From Chrysomallon squamiferum (Eukaryota > Mollusca > Gastropoda > Neomphalida > Peltospiridae), in the NCBI GenBank assembly GCA_012295275.1, contig CM022672.1, positions 6,332,443 to 6,396,442 of the forward strand: a stretch of DNA of 64,000 bases, given 5' to 3'. Below are positions 37,597 to 51,775 of the stretch, one piece after another (positions within the stretch are counted from its first letter, which is position 1; each line of letters opens with the position of its first letter). A program made the position numbers and the translations under genes. The notes beneath the pieces were generated by a model that was given only the letters and a program-made list of their open reading frames with translations, did not search any database and was not told where the DNA came from.

Positions 37597-39214
37597 TGCC
37601 CGATGATGCTGTCAGGTCAGTTTTCGTTTTCCCCTGATTACAAACACGAGTCGGTTTTATGTCGATGCAAGTCCGCTCTATCTCTTAAACCTGCTGGCTT
37701 AAGCACTGATCTTATACAACTCAGGTAGGATGAAACGCTGGGACTGATATTAATGCGGCCCACTGTGAACTGACAGTTTCTGGAAGGCTAGGGTCTTTCC
37801 TTTATTTTTTATTTTTTTTAATCATTACTTCGTGGTCGTGAAAACAAACACCAGGTCAAGAAGTCTTTATTATCAAAGTAATTTCTAATGACATTTCAGC
37901 TGCGGTTATCTTTATTATAACTTTTGTGTTTCCCCCGCAGTTGATTATTTCGGTAATGACATCGCGTACTAATGACGTCTCAAGTACGTTTCTTTGCTCC
38001 CTATGCATGTTTATTTGACGCAGGAAATGATTATTATTATTATTTTTTTTTTTTTTGCTTTTTAGCTGATTATTTCCTATCATACAAGTTTATTCCATTA
38101 TAATGATTGTTTTTTTTCTTGTGCGAGTTCATTACATGCTTCTTTTCTTTTATACCTGATTATTTGACCTTATACCTACTTCGTTATTTTTTAATTCAAG
38201 TTTGTTACCCTTTATACTTTCTTCTTTATATACTATGCAGTAGTTAACATACACACACACACACACACACATATTTGACCTTATAAATACTTATTTATTC
38301 TTTCAAAAATGTATACATATTTATTTATTTGACCTCGTAGATATATATTTCTAATCTATTACCCAAGTTTTTTCTCTAATGCTTTTTATTTGACCAAAAA
38401 ATAAAATAAAATAAAATAAATAAAAATAATGATAATAATAAGAAGAAACAAATAAAGAAAGAAAGAAAGAAAGAAGTAAAAAATCAAATAAATTTTACAT
38501 AAAATAAAATTAATTAAAATGAAATGAATGAAAAAAAAAAAAAGAAAAGAATAACAAAAAAAAAAAAAAAAAAATTCAAAATTACAATTACAATTAAAAT
38601 TAAAATAAAAAAAGAAACAAACAAAGGAAAACAAAGTGAGCAAATGACGTGATGTTTTTCAGTATTACGTTAGTTCCGCAAAAAGAACAACTGACGTCAG
38701 TTAGCGCTTGCAACAACACCCCCCACAAGAAAACCGCGTAGCTCATACAGCCTTTAAAAAACCTAGAAAAACGATAACAGCAAAGCAAAACAAACCCTCT
38801 AGAAATAAAACGTAGTTACGTAGAAAATCAGACACAAACAGGTATTTACTCGTTTATTCTCAAGAGCAGACGTATTCTTTCACATCTTCAAATGTTCATG
38901 ATGGTCGTGTCCAATAAGCCTCGGAGCCATGATTTAATGAGGCCTGATGTATTTTCGATGTAGTTATTGAATCGAACGCTTTATGTGACGGAACTAAACG
39001 TGATGTCCAGTGCCCCAGGGTGCTGTTTTAATTTCTTTGAGGTTAACGTTCCAAGAAATATTTGTTTCTAGTACAAAAATTAAGACACGGTTTAGATGTA
39101 GAAAGCCACTGAAAGTTTAATTTACGATGAAGAATTTAAAAATAACAATATTAATTTAAAATAAATAAATAAATATTAAAATAAATTAAAAAGAAAAACA
39201 ATGAATGTATGAAT

Positions 39215-39440
39215 GAAAGCATGTATGTATGTGTATATGTATGCATACATGTATATGTGTGTATGTATGTATATATGTGTATGTATGTATGTATGTATGT
39301 GTATACATGTATTTAATGTGTGTGTGTATGTTTACATTAGCCTTGTATATATGAATCTGTATATATATGTATATGTACGTATGTATGTGAACATATTCAT
39401 TATCTGTCTGTTGTGTATTTAGTGTGTTTATGTGTGTGTC
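39215..39440. repeat. (TATG)-type degenerate microsatellite
   Basis: TATG, TGTG and TATA units are mixed over about 220 bp. Confidence 0.88.
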
Positions 39441-40326
39441 CTTTTTGTTCAAATATATCACAGCCTTTCAATCTTTATAATCAGTTTTACATATTTTTCT
39501 TGATTTTCAAATACCTTAGTTCTGCTTAAAACATTAGATTGTTTTCCCACCTATTTTTTTTTTGTTTTGTTTATTTCAGTGGATAAAATTCTGTCAGACA
39601 TAATTATAACCTGATTCTATTTTAAACGAATCTCGGAACACGATCTTACTTTGTCTGGAAAATATTTAGCCGATTCCTTTCTGCAGAAATCGTCTAGCAA
39701 GACGAGTTATTAAAGTATCAGTAAACATTATGTAATTATTTTCCTATCGTATCAGTATTATATTTAATAAAAAAAAAATAGTAACGTGTTCAAAGAGGTG
39801 TCGTATTAAGACAAGAAAAAAAAAAAAAAAAAAAAAAAAACTCAATCTGAACGTAACTGTGTCCATGAGAGAGTAATGGGCTCCGTTTTAATTTAGCAAA
39901 TTATTATTCTTTAACTTACTGAAATTCCAAAAATAAAAGTTAATTTTCGTGTCTTCTAACGAATTCATCGATTCCACAAAAGCCTACGCGTTATAATGAT
40001 TATTATTATTATACAGTGTAATCAAAAAACCACGGGCAATATGTTGTGTTTTCTTGCGAAAATATGTAAGTAATTAAAATAATAATACAACAGGCTATTT
40101 CCTCTTGGACGTAAATATGTTTTTAAGAAATTTTTTAGGAAATGAGCCCTCGAATTTGTTACAAACGACGTAAAACGAAAATGTTCGTGTCAGTCCAGGA
40201 TGAAATAATTAATTTATGTTTTATTTACTAAACAATTTATTCTTATTTATTATTTATAAATTGTTTTAGTTGTACAATATTGTGTACAGCCGAAACCGTA
40301 ATACTTCTGTTTATAATATATATATT

Positions 40327-40358
<32 letters not shown>

Positions 40359-41156
40359 CTCGCTCTCTCGGAAAAAAAGTCATTTGCTCTGTTATTATTA
40401 TTGCTAACTGCCAAATTAGCAATGCCTTGGTTTATTCATCACCAGGCCACGTTTATGTCAAGTACCATTATGACTTGAAACATGAAATACATTTTAGATA
40501 AATAGAAACGCCTATTACCCACTTTATCTAATTTCGCACCCAAAATTTTCCGACATGATGAAAAGGAGAGAGAGAATTTTACGTTTCTGACCACTTGATC
40601 TACATTTTAATGCTCCACGTACCGCCTGGACGATCCCAGGATGTGTTAGAGGGTTCGTGGACTCTTACAGCTGAAGGTGAACTCGTTATTTTCCGTAACA
40701 TGTAATACCAATGTAATACCTATGTAATACTGACGTTATTTATGGTGACGGCACCTTCTGCAGTTGAACATTGGTCATGTACTGTGCATTAAGCACTTCC
40801 TGCCTACAAGCACCTTCCAAACAAGATTCAAACTGAGCGTTGAAGACTGAAGCAGAAAGAAACGATTTTAAGAAAACCTGCCGCCATTCGAGGATACAGG
40901 ATGCTTCCTCTACTAGGCCCAGTCTGTGGAGGAAGATTCAGCATGTTGGTCTTACAATCCCCTACAAGGTTTGAAATGAACTCTTCCATAGACTAATAGC
41001 CTATTACATAATTCCCACTTGATTTAATAACATTTTAATCTCTACTGATTTTTTTTTTTTTTTTTTTAGACCAAGTGAGAAGACATCACAGAAAAATTAC
41101 GACTTCATTATTAGTTCAAGAAGTAAATCACTTTAACTAGAACTACCATTTCTATT

Positions 41157-41385
41157 TTGTTGCTATTTTTATTACTACTACAACTACTACTATTACAACA
41201 ACGTCTACTACTAGTACTACTATTACTACACTACTACTACTATAATTATTGCTACTGCTTCTACAACAGCTATATATTTATTACAAGTATTAATACTATG
41301 AACATTCTCTACTATTGGTACTTCTACTACTTACAAACTGCAGCTGCTACTACTACAACAACAACTGCTATCAATTATTAACAGC
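41157..41385. repeat. (CTA)n-rich trinucleotide tract, degenerate
   Basis: CTA/ACT/ATT units run over about 230 bp. Confidence 0.85.
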
Positions 41386-41542
41386 TCGTAGGATTATTTT
41401 CATACGCTTCTCTGATCATGAAAAAGTGTTCGTGTATATGTAAATATGTATGTATGTATATACTATACGTCGCTCACGTTGTGGCAAACATTCATACGGG
41501 ATCCATATTCATTATAATAATTAACCTTAAATTGTTGATAAA

Positions 41543-41576
41543 AAAATAATAAATAAATAAATAAATAAATAAATAA

Positions 41577-41647
<71 letters not shown>

Positions 41648-41650
41648 TAA
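41543..41650. repeat. (AAAT)n then (AAT)n
   Basis: Compound microsatellite near the left of the candidate membrane-protein start exon. Confidence 0.95.
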
Positions 41651-42011
41651 CATTATTTATTTATATGTGACAGATGTACATCGTCTTAAACACACCCACA
41701 TTCACACACATAGTATATTATAATTTTGTTTGACAGCAAAGTACGGTTCAGGTGTCGTTAAATAAAAGAGAAAAACAATAAAAAGAAAAAAGAAAGAAAC
41801 ATTTTGTAGTGGTAATGGTCGTTGTCGTCGCAGTAGTAAAAATAATAAAAGCTAAAACAGAAGAAAAAAAGAGAAAAAACCTTTTGAATCAGAAATATAA
41901 TCAACACGATATATGAAATAATTAAATTGTATTCTAACTTGACTCCAAATCAGTTACGTATAAATAATTAATATAATATGCACGTGCTTTCTCATACAGA
42001 TCAATAGACAG

Positions 42012-42013
<2 letters not shown>

Positions 42014-42074
<61 letters not shown>
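42014..42074. repeat. (GA)n
   Basis: About 29 GA units, 75 bp from the candidate start exon's donor. Confidence 0.97.
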
Positions 42075-42076
<2 letters not shown>

Positions 42077-42146
42077 AACAACATAAATTTGATGATAATG
42101 AAGAATTATCGTTAAGTTTAAATATTTTTGAATTACAAGTATTTAC

Positions 42147-42195
42147 CTTTTTCCACGGTATCAACTTTAGCGTCATTTAGCTCCTGAGTATCCAT
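42147..42195 (-). CDS. Candidate start exon of the orphan membrane protein
   Basis: ATG at 42195-42193 in a good context (AATAATGG), with an in-frame stop just upstream, opens MDTQELNDAKVDTVEK. The exon ends AAAAAG/GTAAAT in phase 1, exactly the phase needed by the exon at 32031, giving VEK-AGVPYF at the junction. This makes a short acidic N-terminus before the membrane segment. Alternatively a CTCAG/GAG acceptor at 42184 would make it an internal exon of 37 bp. The 10-kb intron between is full of simple repeats. Confidence 0.42.
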
Positions 42196-42599
42196 TATTT
42201 TTCCATAAAGTCAAACAGTCCATTAATAATATTTCTATTTGTTGCTTATTTAACCACTCCTTATTAAAAAATAAATAAATAAAAATAAAAATCAGTCTGA
42301 AAATATCGTTAAAATAATATCCCCATTCAACCGCAGAAATATTCCTCTTGTTATGTGGGTGGGTGCGCAAGGAGTAAAGAACGTCACAAAAATAAGTAGT
42401 CTTGTTTTGCAGAGATTTTATTCGATCTAGAACTACGAGGCTAGTGTTGACGTACATATCTAATAACGGGGGAGTATTCCATTTTTTTTTTTTTCCCCTG
42501 ATCAATAAGCTATTTCGTCTTTATTCAGTAATAGTCTGTCTTTATCAGTGATTTTCTCCTGGAAATGAACGTACGTGGCTGATAATTATGGGTCATCAA

Positions 42600-45500
42600 A
42601 GTGTTTGATATGTCAGATATTGTTAGTGATACAATTTCTTTCGGAGATAATGTTTTGTCCTAACATGAGATATCTGTCGTCAATTCTCGGATATTTACGT
42701 AAACTCTTAGATTTCATTGTTGCGGATGATACAAAAAAAAAAAAATAAAAAAAAATAATGAAGTACAAAAACCGCAACAAGAACATTGAATATAATTATT
42801 AATGTTTTTTTTATTGTTGTTTGTGTGTGTGTTGTTTAATTTCATTAATGACAGAAGAAGAAACACTGGCAGTAAAATAATATGGTTCGGATTCAGATTT
42901 TTGTTTGTTTCTTTTTTTAAATATGTTTTCTATAATATTATTTTAATAAATTTTACATAATTTTATTTAATTAATTTATTTATTTTGCTTTCGAGAATAT
43001 AATGTTATTAATTTCAGAAATCGTGTACCCTACAGACAGACATTTGTGGCAGTAAATGTCAGAAAATTGCTCGACTTCAACCACAAATTAATCAGTTTAT
43101 TATCAAATGAACACATGGGAATTGTGGTTCGGTGAAGTAAGAGATTATTTAAAAACGCACTCGACACATTCTTAATGTACGATTATTTGCCTTTCATACG
43201 CATGATCACAAACCATACCGAGTACCGGAAACGACGCGACGTGTTGCTATTTTTAGATTAGTAGCACGATATCTTTTAAATGCACCTCTCCATTGACGGT
43301 TAATTACCTATCAGAGCTTTTAACAAAACAGTCTGAGAGTGAGAAATAGCATAGTATGGGATGTATGATAGAATAAGAATAGCTGGATTAAGAATAAATG
43401 AATGTTTCTGTCTATTTTTCTATTTATATATAGAGAGAGAGGGAGGAGAGAGAATTTCAAAAAGACAAAGAACATAGAAATTTCTTTTACAAAAGAACAG
43501 AGCAACTGAAGGTCTATGCAGCGTGAATACACACGTACATTATTCAGTCTTTTATCTTAAATGTTTGAAGATATGTTGTCAGTATAATGAATATTTTAAA
43601 AATATAAATTTTGTTTATTTCTAGGCTTTGTTTCTTTGAACATGATTGTACAAAAACACCAGAACATCAAGACATCAAAGCTAAATATTATTTCAGACGT
43701 AAAGATATAGTAAATGTTTTCAACATAAAAGAGTTAAAAAGAGTATTACATAATAAAATAAAATAAAAAAATAAGAAAAAAAGAAAAAAGAAAAGATCGC
43801 TCCCTCTTACCTACCCGCGATTATGACTGTTGTTCGAAAATGATAAATATTAATAATAATAAATTTACTGTAGAGTAGCTTTTATTAATATTTGACAAAC
43901 CCGTGGTTCGACAATAACATAACATACATATTATATAATAAATAAATTACTGTACAGTAAAAAGCATTCTTATACTGGCATATAGTTTACGTGGATTTTA
44001 GTCGTTCTTAAATAATATATATAAATGTATTTCAAGTCATAGATAGAATAGAATTACGCCATTTCAAAAAGGACATGAGTATCCCGTTTTTGATTTTTTT
44101 TTTTTTTTCCATATCTAGACGTGTTTAGATCTTTACGTATCTACTGCACATCTTTACTATAATGAATGTGTCATTTTATCATCTAGGTATTTATATATAT
44201 ACCTCAAATGGCCTTGAATTACTTACAGTCTGTGTATAAAGTTCAATTCATTTCAGTACCAGCTGAAAAACTGTCACGTGCTAATCACCTGACCGATACG
44301 TCGCGATTCAGGTCGATTCAAACATGTCCGAAGATTTACCGAGTCGGTATTTATGATAGGAGTCTCGGGTTTCTTCTTGTAACGTGTTTACTTACGCCTA
44401 CGTGGTACCTTTTATGGTGCTATCGAAGGCGAAGTGGAAAATGGCCAATCCAAAGTGGTGTAAAACGACAGTTTTGTTAAACGAGTACACTGGCCGGAGT
44501 CGTTGCCAACCAGAGGATATTCGGGCTAACAAGGCGGAATTACAAGTAAAGAAGCAAACGTAATTGCTTTAATTCCGTTTGATAGTGGTCTTCGGTCAGA
44601 TTTAAAGATAATATATGATACCCGAAGATCTGATAATCAGAAACGAGCAGTTCGAAAGACATTACAAACATGTTCAGATCTTATAGATGTTAATGAGATC
44701 TGTCAATGTCGCAGTAAACTAATTCGAGTCAAACACTAGTAATTAACATTTATGTGAAATTCTGACTTTTCCCTTTTGTGTTGAATCTGTTAAAAATTTC
44801 AGTATTAGTTTGAAAAACAGTATGAAGTAGTGAAGTAGACGTACCTCATTATTAAACACTTTGTATTTGTTTGGCTTCTGTGACTTCTAAAGTTAAATAG
44901 ATTTTAAAAAGTGGCGATCTGAATAAATGAATGAATACTTTATGACATCTAAGAATATAAAAAGTTCGTCTTTTATTCGTTCAGGAATGATAAATAATAT
45001 TACTTACAAATTATTAGGACATACCGGTGAATAATTAGTTACAGTGGGAAAATGACTGGGAATTATAAATATAATGGTGAATGATTATTTAAATTTAAAA
45101 ATAACTAAATGCAGTTAAATGATATGTTTTAGTCTGGGCTTATGCAGCATTATTTTGTTTTCTAATTATTCAAGTGATTAATGAGAAGATGCTGCCGGGA
45201 AATCAATGCAAGTCATATTTGCGAAATTAATATCACTATCCTTTCACAAACCTTGTTACACCTGCTACTTTATCAACGATAACATTTTATATGCACAAAA
45301 TCACTAACTTCAAAGATGACAGTCTGTTAAGTAAAATTTCCATTTAGAGATCTCTATAATTTTCTGACTAAAGCTAGACATGATTATTACAAAAATTTCT
45401 AAAAGCCTGGTAAAGATAATTACAGTGTTTTTTTTTTTAACTTCATTTTTTTCTCTCTCTCTTTCCTTCTCTCTCTCTGTGTTATACTCTTTGTTTTTTT

Positions 45501-47838
45501 CTTTTTCTAAAGTGAAGTCAAAATTGAATTTTAAAAACAGTTATTTATTTAAATTAATGCAACATATACTAAATTTAATGTATACAAATGAATTCATTAT
45601 CTGAATTTTTAAACATATTTTCTCAAATTAATGAAATTTAATAACGTTAATGTAATAAAATGAATTCGTTATTTGAATTTTCAAAAACTATTTTTCTTAA
45701 ATTAATGTGTATATATATTTTATAAATCATTGAAGTATATTAAAGTCAAGGTATTCAAATGATTTTAATTCAAAAATTATTTGATCGTAATAAAGTATTA
45801 TGTGAATCGAATATGGAATAATGCGATAGACACATTTTCAAAGGATACAACACATGTTCAAGATAACAAATTAAAGGCGCAGATTTTCTTTGATATTTTC
45901 TAAAAACATAATACACAGTGTGCCTGCATGGTTAGGAGTATTTGATTGATCATACAAAAATTCAATATGACTCATTTAAGAAGAACTGTATTCCCTAATA
46001 AAAACTGAATTATAGCAGGACGTCGGCTCTTTGTAGTTTCTCTTTTTAAAAATATGTATGACATATCAGAAAGAGTCACAAAATTTTTAAAGTGTAGTGA
46101 CTACAAGCAACAACAACAACAAAAAACCCGAATGTAAATGTTTACGGATTGTGAAATAGAAAACCATGCGCGCGCATTCTCAGTATTTGATTGCCTTTAT
46201 AATGAAGCATGTTTCATTTTGAAAGTTCCATCCATCACAATGATGGTATTTATCCCTTGCTCGGAAATCTTGGGTTCGTTATATGGGAAAAATGTCATAT
46301 TCTATAAACGTAACTACAGTACATCGTGTTGTCTTTGTGAGTATCCACTAATTATTTTGTCCACCCACTACATAAAAAAACATACATTCATTCACTAACA
46401 AAGAAAAACGAAAACTGTAATCGTTGACCGAGGTTAATGTTAATTAGTACTGTGAATGATGGTAAATAAAAAAGAAAAAAAGAAAAAGAAGAAAAAAAGA
46501 AAGAAAGAAATATCAATAATGTTGTACCCATGAATATTTTATTATTGTTGTTGTTTTTGTTGTTCCTGTTGTTTAAAATGTATCTTTCAAGCAAAAATAT
46601 TTGTTATTATTTGTTATTATTATAATTTCTCATCAACGAGATGACGTTACAACGCCATTTTGCATTAAAATGGCGAGATTCCTATGTTTTTTGTAACTTT
46701 ATTGTCAAACCTTGTCATTACCGACCTCTTTAAGTGAACTGGGTGTTTAGATATCGCTCTTAACGACTTCACTAATGCAGCATGTAATGATTTATTATTT
46801 TCTTTTAAATTCTGAACTGCTTCTTTTTTTTTTTCTTATCTTGTTGATGATTCCCTGTTACACAAAAAGGACGCCCCCACAGTCAGATATTTCCAGTACG
46901 CCACAGGGTATAATAACGAAAAGTGGAAGGTGGGGGATGATGATGATATTAAGAAAGCAATAACACAGAGTGAAACGGAGGGAAAAAAAGTTCAAAGTTT
47001 CTGGCTCCAACTGGTTCCCTGCAGTAGTTAAATATTCGTTGTGATATAAAAAATTTCATCTGGGCGGGAAGGGGAAGCCGGGGACTGAGTTTTGATGACG
47101 GTTTGTTGTTTGAAAGTTATGAGCTCCACGGTGATGGGATAAGGTTTTCAGAAAACACTAAATTTGTCTCTGATACAGACGGCGTCATTTCCTAAAACTT
47201 TAACCTTTGACATTTCTAGCTGACACGTAGAGAATAAATAACAGAGCTAGTGTACGTAAGAATCAACTTTAAATTAAATACACAACCATCTGTCCATCCA
47301 TCCATTCATCCACACATACACTTAGACACATATAATTAATTTAAGATCAAGACACGACAATGTATACTTCATAAGCTAATACCAGTTATAAAGGTGATAA
47401 TGAAAGTAATATGACAGTGAATGTTTTTTTTAGGACACATTATAGACTAGAAACTGCAATCGTTTATGTGAGTTAATCACAGAAAATAAATGTGTTATAT
47501 ATTCGCCTGTTACAAACACGTATGTGTGGTAACAATTCTGCCATCGCTGAAGAGCACATTAACTAGAAGACAATAAAAAAGGCTCTGTGAATATTTTTCA
47601 GATGAACGTATTTGTTTGCAGTTTAATAGAAATTAACGATTTTATTTAAGAAAAAAAACTGTTGGAAAAAAAATAAAAATCATAACCATTTCCGCCTTGT
47701 GTTTCTTAGAGCTCTCAGTAATTAGTTTATTGTGCGTGTTGATCTCATTTTATCTTTACATAATAATAAAAAAAAAGAAATATTTAATATATTTATTTTG
47801 TCTGAGATGAAAATTAATGCGGTACCTTATTTGAAAAC

Positions 47839-47840
<2 letters not shown>
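42600..47840. other. 5-kb stretch without a supported gene
   Basis: AT-rich sequence with few long microsatellites. A CpG-richer patch at 44260-44580 has an open frame starting MALNYLQSVYKVQF, but no family resemblance or splice context. Another open frame at 47028-47195 was rejected as too weak. Confidence 0.5.

Positions 47841-47842
<2 letters not shown>

Positions 47843-47908
<66 letters not shown>
47843..47908. repeat. (CT)n
   Basis: About 33 CT units. Confidence 0.97.
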
Positions 47909-47911
<3 letters not shown>

Positions 47912-48217
47912 ATGTGTAATATTAGTAGTTCTATTAATAGCTGCAATAGCTTCTGATTAGTTAATTAATTAATTATGTATATATCTATGTATGTATTTGC
48001 CTGCACCCACGTACAAACATGTATATATGTCTGTCTGTGTGTATGTAGATTTACTTGCATGGATGCATGTAAACATATGTATTTGTGTATACAACTGTTT
48101 ATGTATGCATGAAAAATCTAAGTGTGCTCTTGTACGTGTTCTCTGCATTATTAATGACTTCGAACGTGGAATTTTGCGATAATTCAATCTCTGAAAGAAT
48201 TTAAACAATTTTCTTAC

Positions 48218-48338
48218 TTGCTGGCACACAGTCAACGACTGGTCCATCTGTACTGCCATTTGTCTGGCAAATCTTCATTCTGTGAAGCGTTTCAGTGTTT
48301 AAACACCAGTGTAAAAATTAGCCCCTTTCACCGGGAAC
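48218..48338 (-). CDS. Weak candidate exon with Cys-containing peptide
   Basis: The segment has an acceptor (TTTTTCAG) at 48339-48341 and a GTAAGA donor after 48218. All three frames are stopped in the 5' half, but an ATG at 48278 opens MKICQTNGSTDGPVVDCVPA, which loosely resembles the end of a sushi/CCP module (CxxxGxxxxxxxxC). It may be a 5' exon with a start codon, or chance. Confidence 0.18.
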
Positions 48339-48370
48339 CTGAAAAACAGAATTAACTCATTAATTGTTTA

Positions 48371-48388
48371 TAATAATAATAATAATAA

Positions 48389-48419
<31 letters not shown>

Positions 48420-48453
48420 AAGAAGAAGAAGAAAAAAGAAGAAGAAGAAGAAA
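48371..48453. repeat. (AAT) then (GAA)n
   Basis: Purine-rich tract of about 80 bp. Confidence 0.95.
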
Positions 48454-48514
48454 CTGTAAAAGGAATATTATTAAAAAACAAAACATCAAGGATTAGTGTG
48501 ATGAACATATCCAC

Positions 48515-48515
48515 G

Positions 48516-48567
<52 letters not shown>

Positions 48568-48570
48568 TGT
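48515..48570. repeat. (TA)n/(TG)n
   Basis: Compound dinucleotide tract. Confidence 0.95.
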
Positions 48571-48619
48571 GCGTGTGCCTAACAAGTAATTTATTGAAGT
48601 AAATACCGTCCGATAACAT

Positions 48620-51600
48620 ACAAAATTATCGAATGATACATATTGCCAGTACGTACAGTCAGTGACTGCAGAATAGAGAGACAGAGAGATGGATAGGTAT
48701 AGTATTTTAAAGTTCTAAAATCCTCATTAACTAAGCTGACTGAATAATAATAATTTGCATAAAAACAAAAATATCTGCCTCACTGGTGAATTAACATAAC
48801 TCTGTCGAACAACAAACGATAATCTCAGATAAAACTGACTAAACGGTTAAACTGAGGGGATATGACTGACAGATACTCGGATCTCATCTTCATTACTGCT
48901 CTGTCCATTGTTAGTTATGAAGATGCAATATTAGACCATTACAACTCTATTGTCTCGATAGTATATTATATGTTACTGTTAGAGCATTGGTCATTAACCA
49001 GGAGTGGGGAATACGAATATATTATATCATACTGAGTTTATAAAAACTTACAGTTTAATACATCCTATATATATATATATATATATGTATATGTGTTTGT
49101 GTAGGTTACACAGATCTGTAGCATTTTATAAATCTCTTGTAAAGAGAAAACATATCTAATACGCCCAAAGTTGAGATTTTTCATATCCCCAAGTAGTCTG
49201 GGCTCTTGTAATAGCACATTTTCAAACAGACGACATAAAACAAATAAAAAAATAAAAAATGTAAGAAGGAAAGTATTTAAGTAAGTAAATAGATATTTCG
49301 TTAAAAAGAATCTGTGTAAGGAATATTAAAATGAAATAAAATAGTTACAAAATGTAATTAATTTTTTTTTAAATAAGCAAGTTAAATAAATAAAGAAATA
49401 TTAATGTTTATCTTCTGCTAGCTACTACTGTAGAGTATGTATTATTGTTCTTGAATATAGCAATAAGAAGAAATAAATAATTTCACCAACATTGTTTTAT
49501 CTGCAGAATGCAAGAGAAAAAAAATGTCGGTTAATAATTAAAAAAAAGATTTCAAACTCACTAAAAACGATCACCATTGCAATATATTTTAAAATAATAA
49601 AATTTTTTTCCACAAAACCAGTAAGAATTATTTTTCTTTCTTAACTATTTAATTTTAATTAATGGATTAACAGATAACTGGTGTATGCTACATCTAAATG
49701 TATCACCTTAGTTTGTATTCATGAATGACAAAACGGGTTGAGTCTGATCTCGCTCCAAAACAAACTGAGTGGGTTGTGGGAACACGTGACACGAAAAGTG
49801 TGATGACATTAAATTGTAGAAAGGCGAAAGATTATCATTCAAAAACATCGATTTTAACTTGTCAGTATATTGCGGAAATTTATTCCTATTTCAACTTCTT
49901 TTGTTTCTTATGCTTATGCGTGAACTGCAGGGTGGTCAAATTCTTATCTGTTAACACATTATGTGTGCGTATGTGTGTATATGTGTGTGTGTGCGTGTCT
50001 GCATGCTTTTGTAAAATCTGACATCAAAATATCAAAAAATGAATACTACAATGTAGTCATACTAATAAGATATATACATATTTTAGAAAAGAAATAATGT
50101 TCAGTAAATCTTTATCTGCATTTTTTAAATTACTTTTCCTTTTGAAAAGTTCAGTCTTAGTCTGTAAATAATCATAAACGAAAACGAAAAAAAAAGGTAC
50201 AGTGTAATTCTTAATTCTGTACAGAACCATGGTATCTTTTCATACCGACATTTGTAAGATACTGTAGTTCATTTATATATATATATATATAGGTCATATA
50301 TGCGTGTGTGTGTGTTTGTGTGTCTGTCTGTGCTGGCATGTCAGTGTGTGTATTCTGATGATACTGTTGTAACTCCATGGTCTATTCTCATTGATTAGCA
50401 AAAACGAGTTAGTTGTACAACCTTTCGCACAGAAAGGAAATGACAAACCATGCAAATCGCCCGACTGTGAGCTACTCTTACTCGTTAGCAACAATTTATA
50501 TGTTATCTGAACCTTCACGTAAACAGAAAAACACATACTATGAAATCCTTGACTCTATGGACTAATTGTATTTACTATCAGCAAGGCATCTGTTATAATA
50601 GCGTTATCCCATTACGTATTATGTGTTTTATTGTTGTAGATTTTTTACATTACAGTTAATGAATTGTTATAACTGTTACTATTGCTTTGGCTGCCCTTGT
50701 TATATTTGTTGTTATGTTGCTGCTGTTACTTATGTTGTTTTTGTTATATCTATTGTCGTTACATATTTCCCGTTGATGTCGATGCTGCTGCTGCTAAATT
50801 TCTTCCCGGTTTTTTTTTTTTTTTTTTTTTTGTTGCTATTACAATAATTACAATATAAATATATAAATATAAACAGCAGTACCAGTTTACATTCCGTTTT
50901 AATTTTTCTAAATTATTTTAAAGAAATGACAAGTAAAACAAAAAAAACTCACCTGTGTACTGAAACAAAAATCAGCAAAGACCCAAAAACAAAGAACAAA
51001 AAATAATAATATTAATAATAATGCCAAAAAAAAAAAAAAAAAAAAAAAAAAGTCTTCGTAAATAATATTCTTTTACGTCAATGGTTTTCCAAACTGTCTA
51101 CATCCATTGTCGTCAGATTCTCCACAATTAGTTTTTTTTTAAAAAACACACCGCGATGTAAGAATCGTCTGTTCCTCTGCTTCTTCCCGTTCACAGAACA
51201 AGCCAGCAGACGACAAGGCAGAAGAAAAAAAAACCCACACCGAACGTAATTTCTGATCGCAGAAATCCAATTTGTTGTTGTATTTTTCACGAAGACTGCA
51301 AACGAGAACTACACCTGTTTGAAAATTAGAGACGGTAGAACGTATATACCAAAGTGAATATCAGATTAAACATGTCACAATGTCGAATGACTGTCATTTT
51401 CCGTGAATCTCGACTCATTTATTATTGATTTTGCCATTTGCCTCGTGGCTTGTAACAGCGCGCGAATCTTCGGAAGATGAAGAAGGAAAAAAAAAAAAAG
51501 AAAAAAAAAAAAGAAAAGAACTAAGAAATAACAAATAAGACTTAGTGTTTTTCCACTGAATCTTACACCTGGCAGCCTGTATTACACACCTTTAGTGACC

Positions 51601-51700
51601 TTTGATTATTTGTCAGACATCTTGAAATTTTAAAGGGTGTCTTATGGGCTGGCGGAATATTTATTTAGGAAAATAAAATAAAGGGTAGTTGAGAGTTCAG
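48620..51700. other. 3-kb stretch without a supported gene
   Basis: AT-rich DNA, a (TG) patch at 49970, a fragment at 50330-50400 related to 52880-52950, a T-run at 50812 and an A-run at 51026. No gene was recognised. Confidence 0.5.
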
Positions 51701-51724
51701 AATCAGTACAAATCTGAATGTTCG

Positions 51725-51732
51725 ATTTTATT

Positions 51733-51771
<39 letters not shown>

Positions 51772-51775
51772 TATA
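51725..51775. repeat. (TTTA)n
   Basis: About 12 tetranucleotide units, then TTAG units. Confidence 0.94.

Larger units (their letters stand above)
32032..42146 (-). other. Presumed 10-kb intron, repeat-filled
   Basis: The stretch contains (GAA)n, (TC)n, (GATA)n, (AAT)n, minisatellites at 34.5 and 37.0-37.6 kb, (TATG)n and (CTA)n tracts, each listed separately. I found no exon here with both splice sites and protein-like composition. Between 32.6 and 33.1 kb and between 40.5 and 41.0 kb the sequence is less repetitive but unrecognised. Confidence 0.5.

Noticed and set aside
44208-44480. 90-codon plus-strand frame in a CpG-richer patch
   Set aside because: No recognised domain or splice partner; kept only as part of the gene-free stretch description.
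47028-47195. 55-codon plus-strand frame containing GLLFESYELHGDG
   Set aside because: Composition is protein-like, but the only nearby acceptor leaves all frames stopped and there is no ATG; one such frame is expected by chance in 64 kb.
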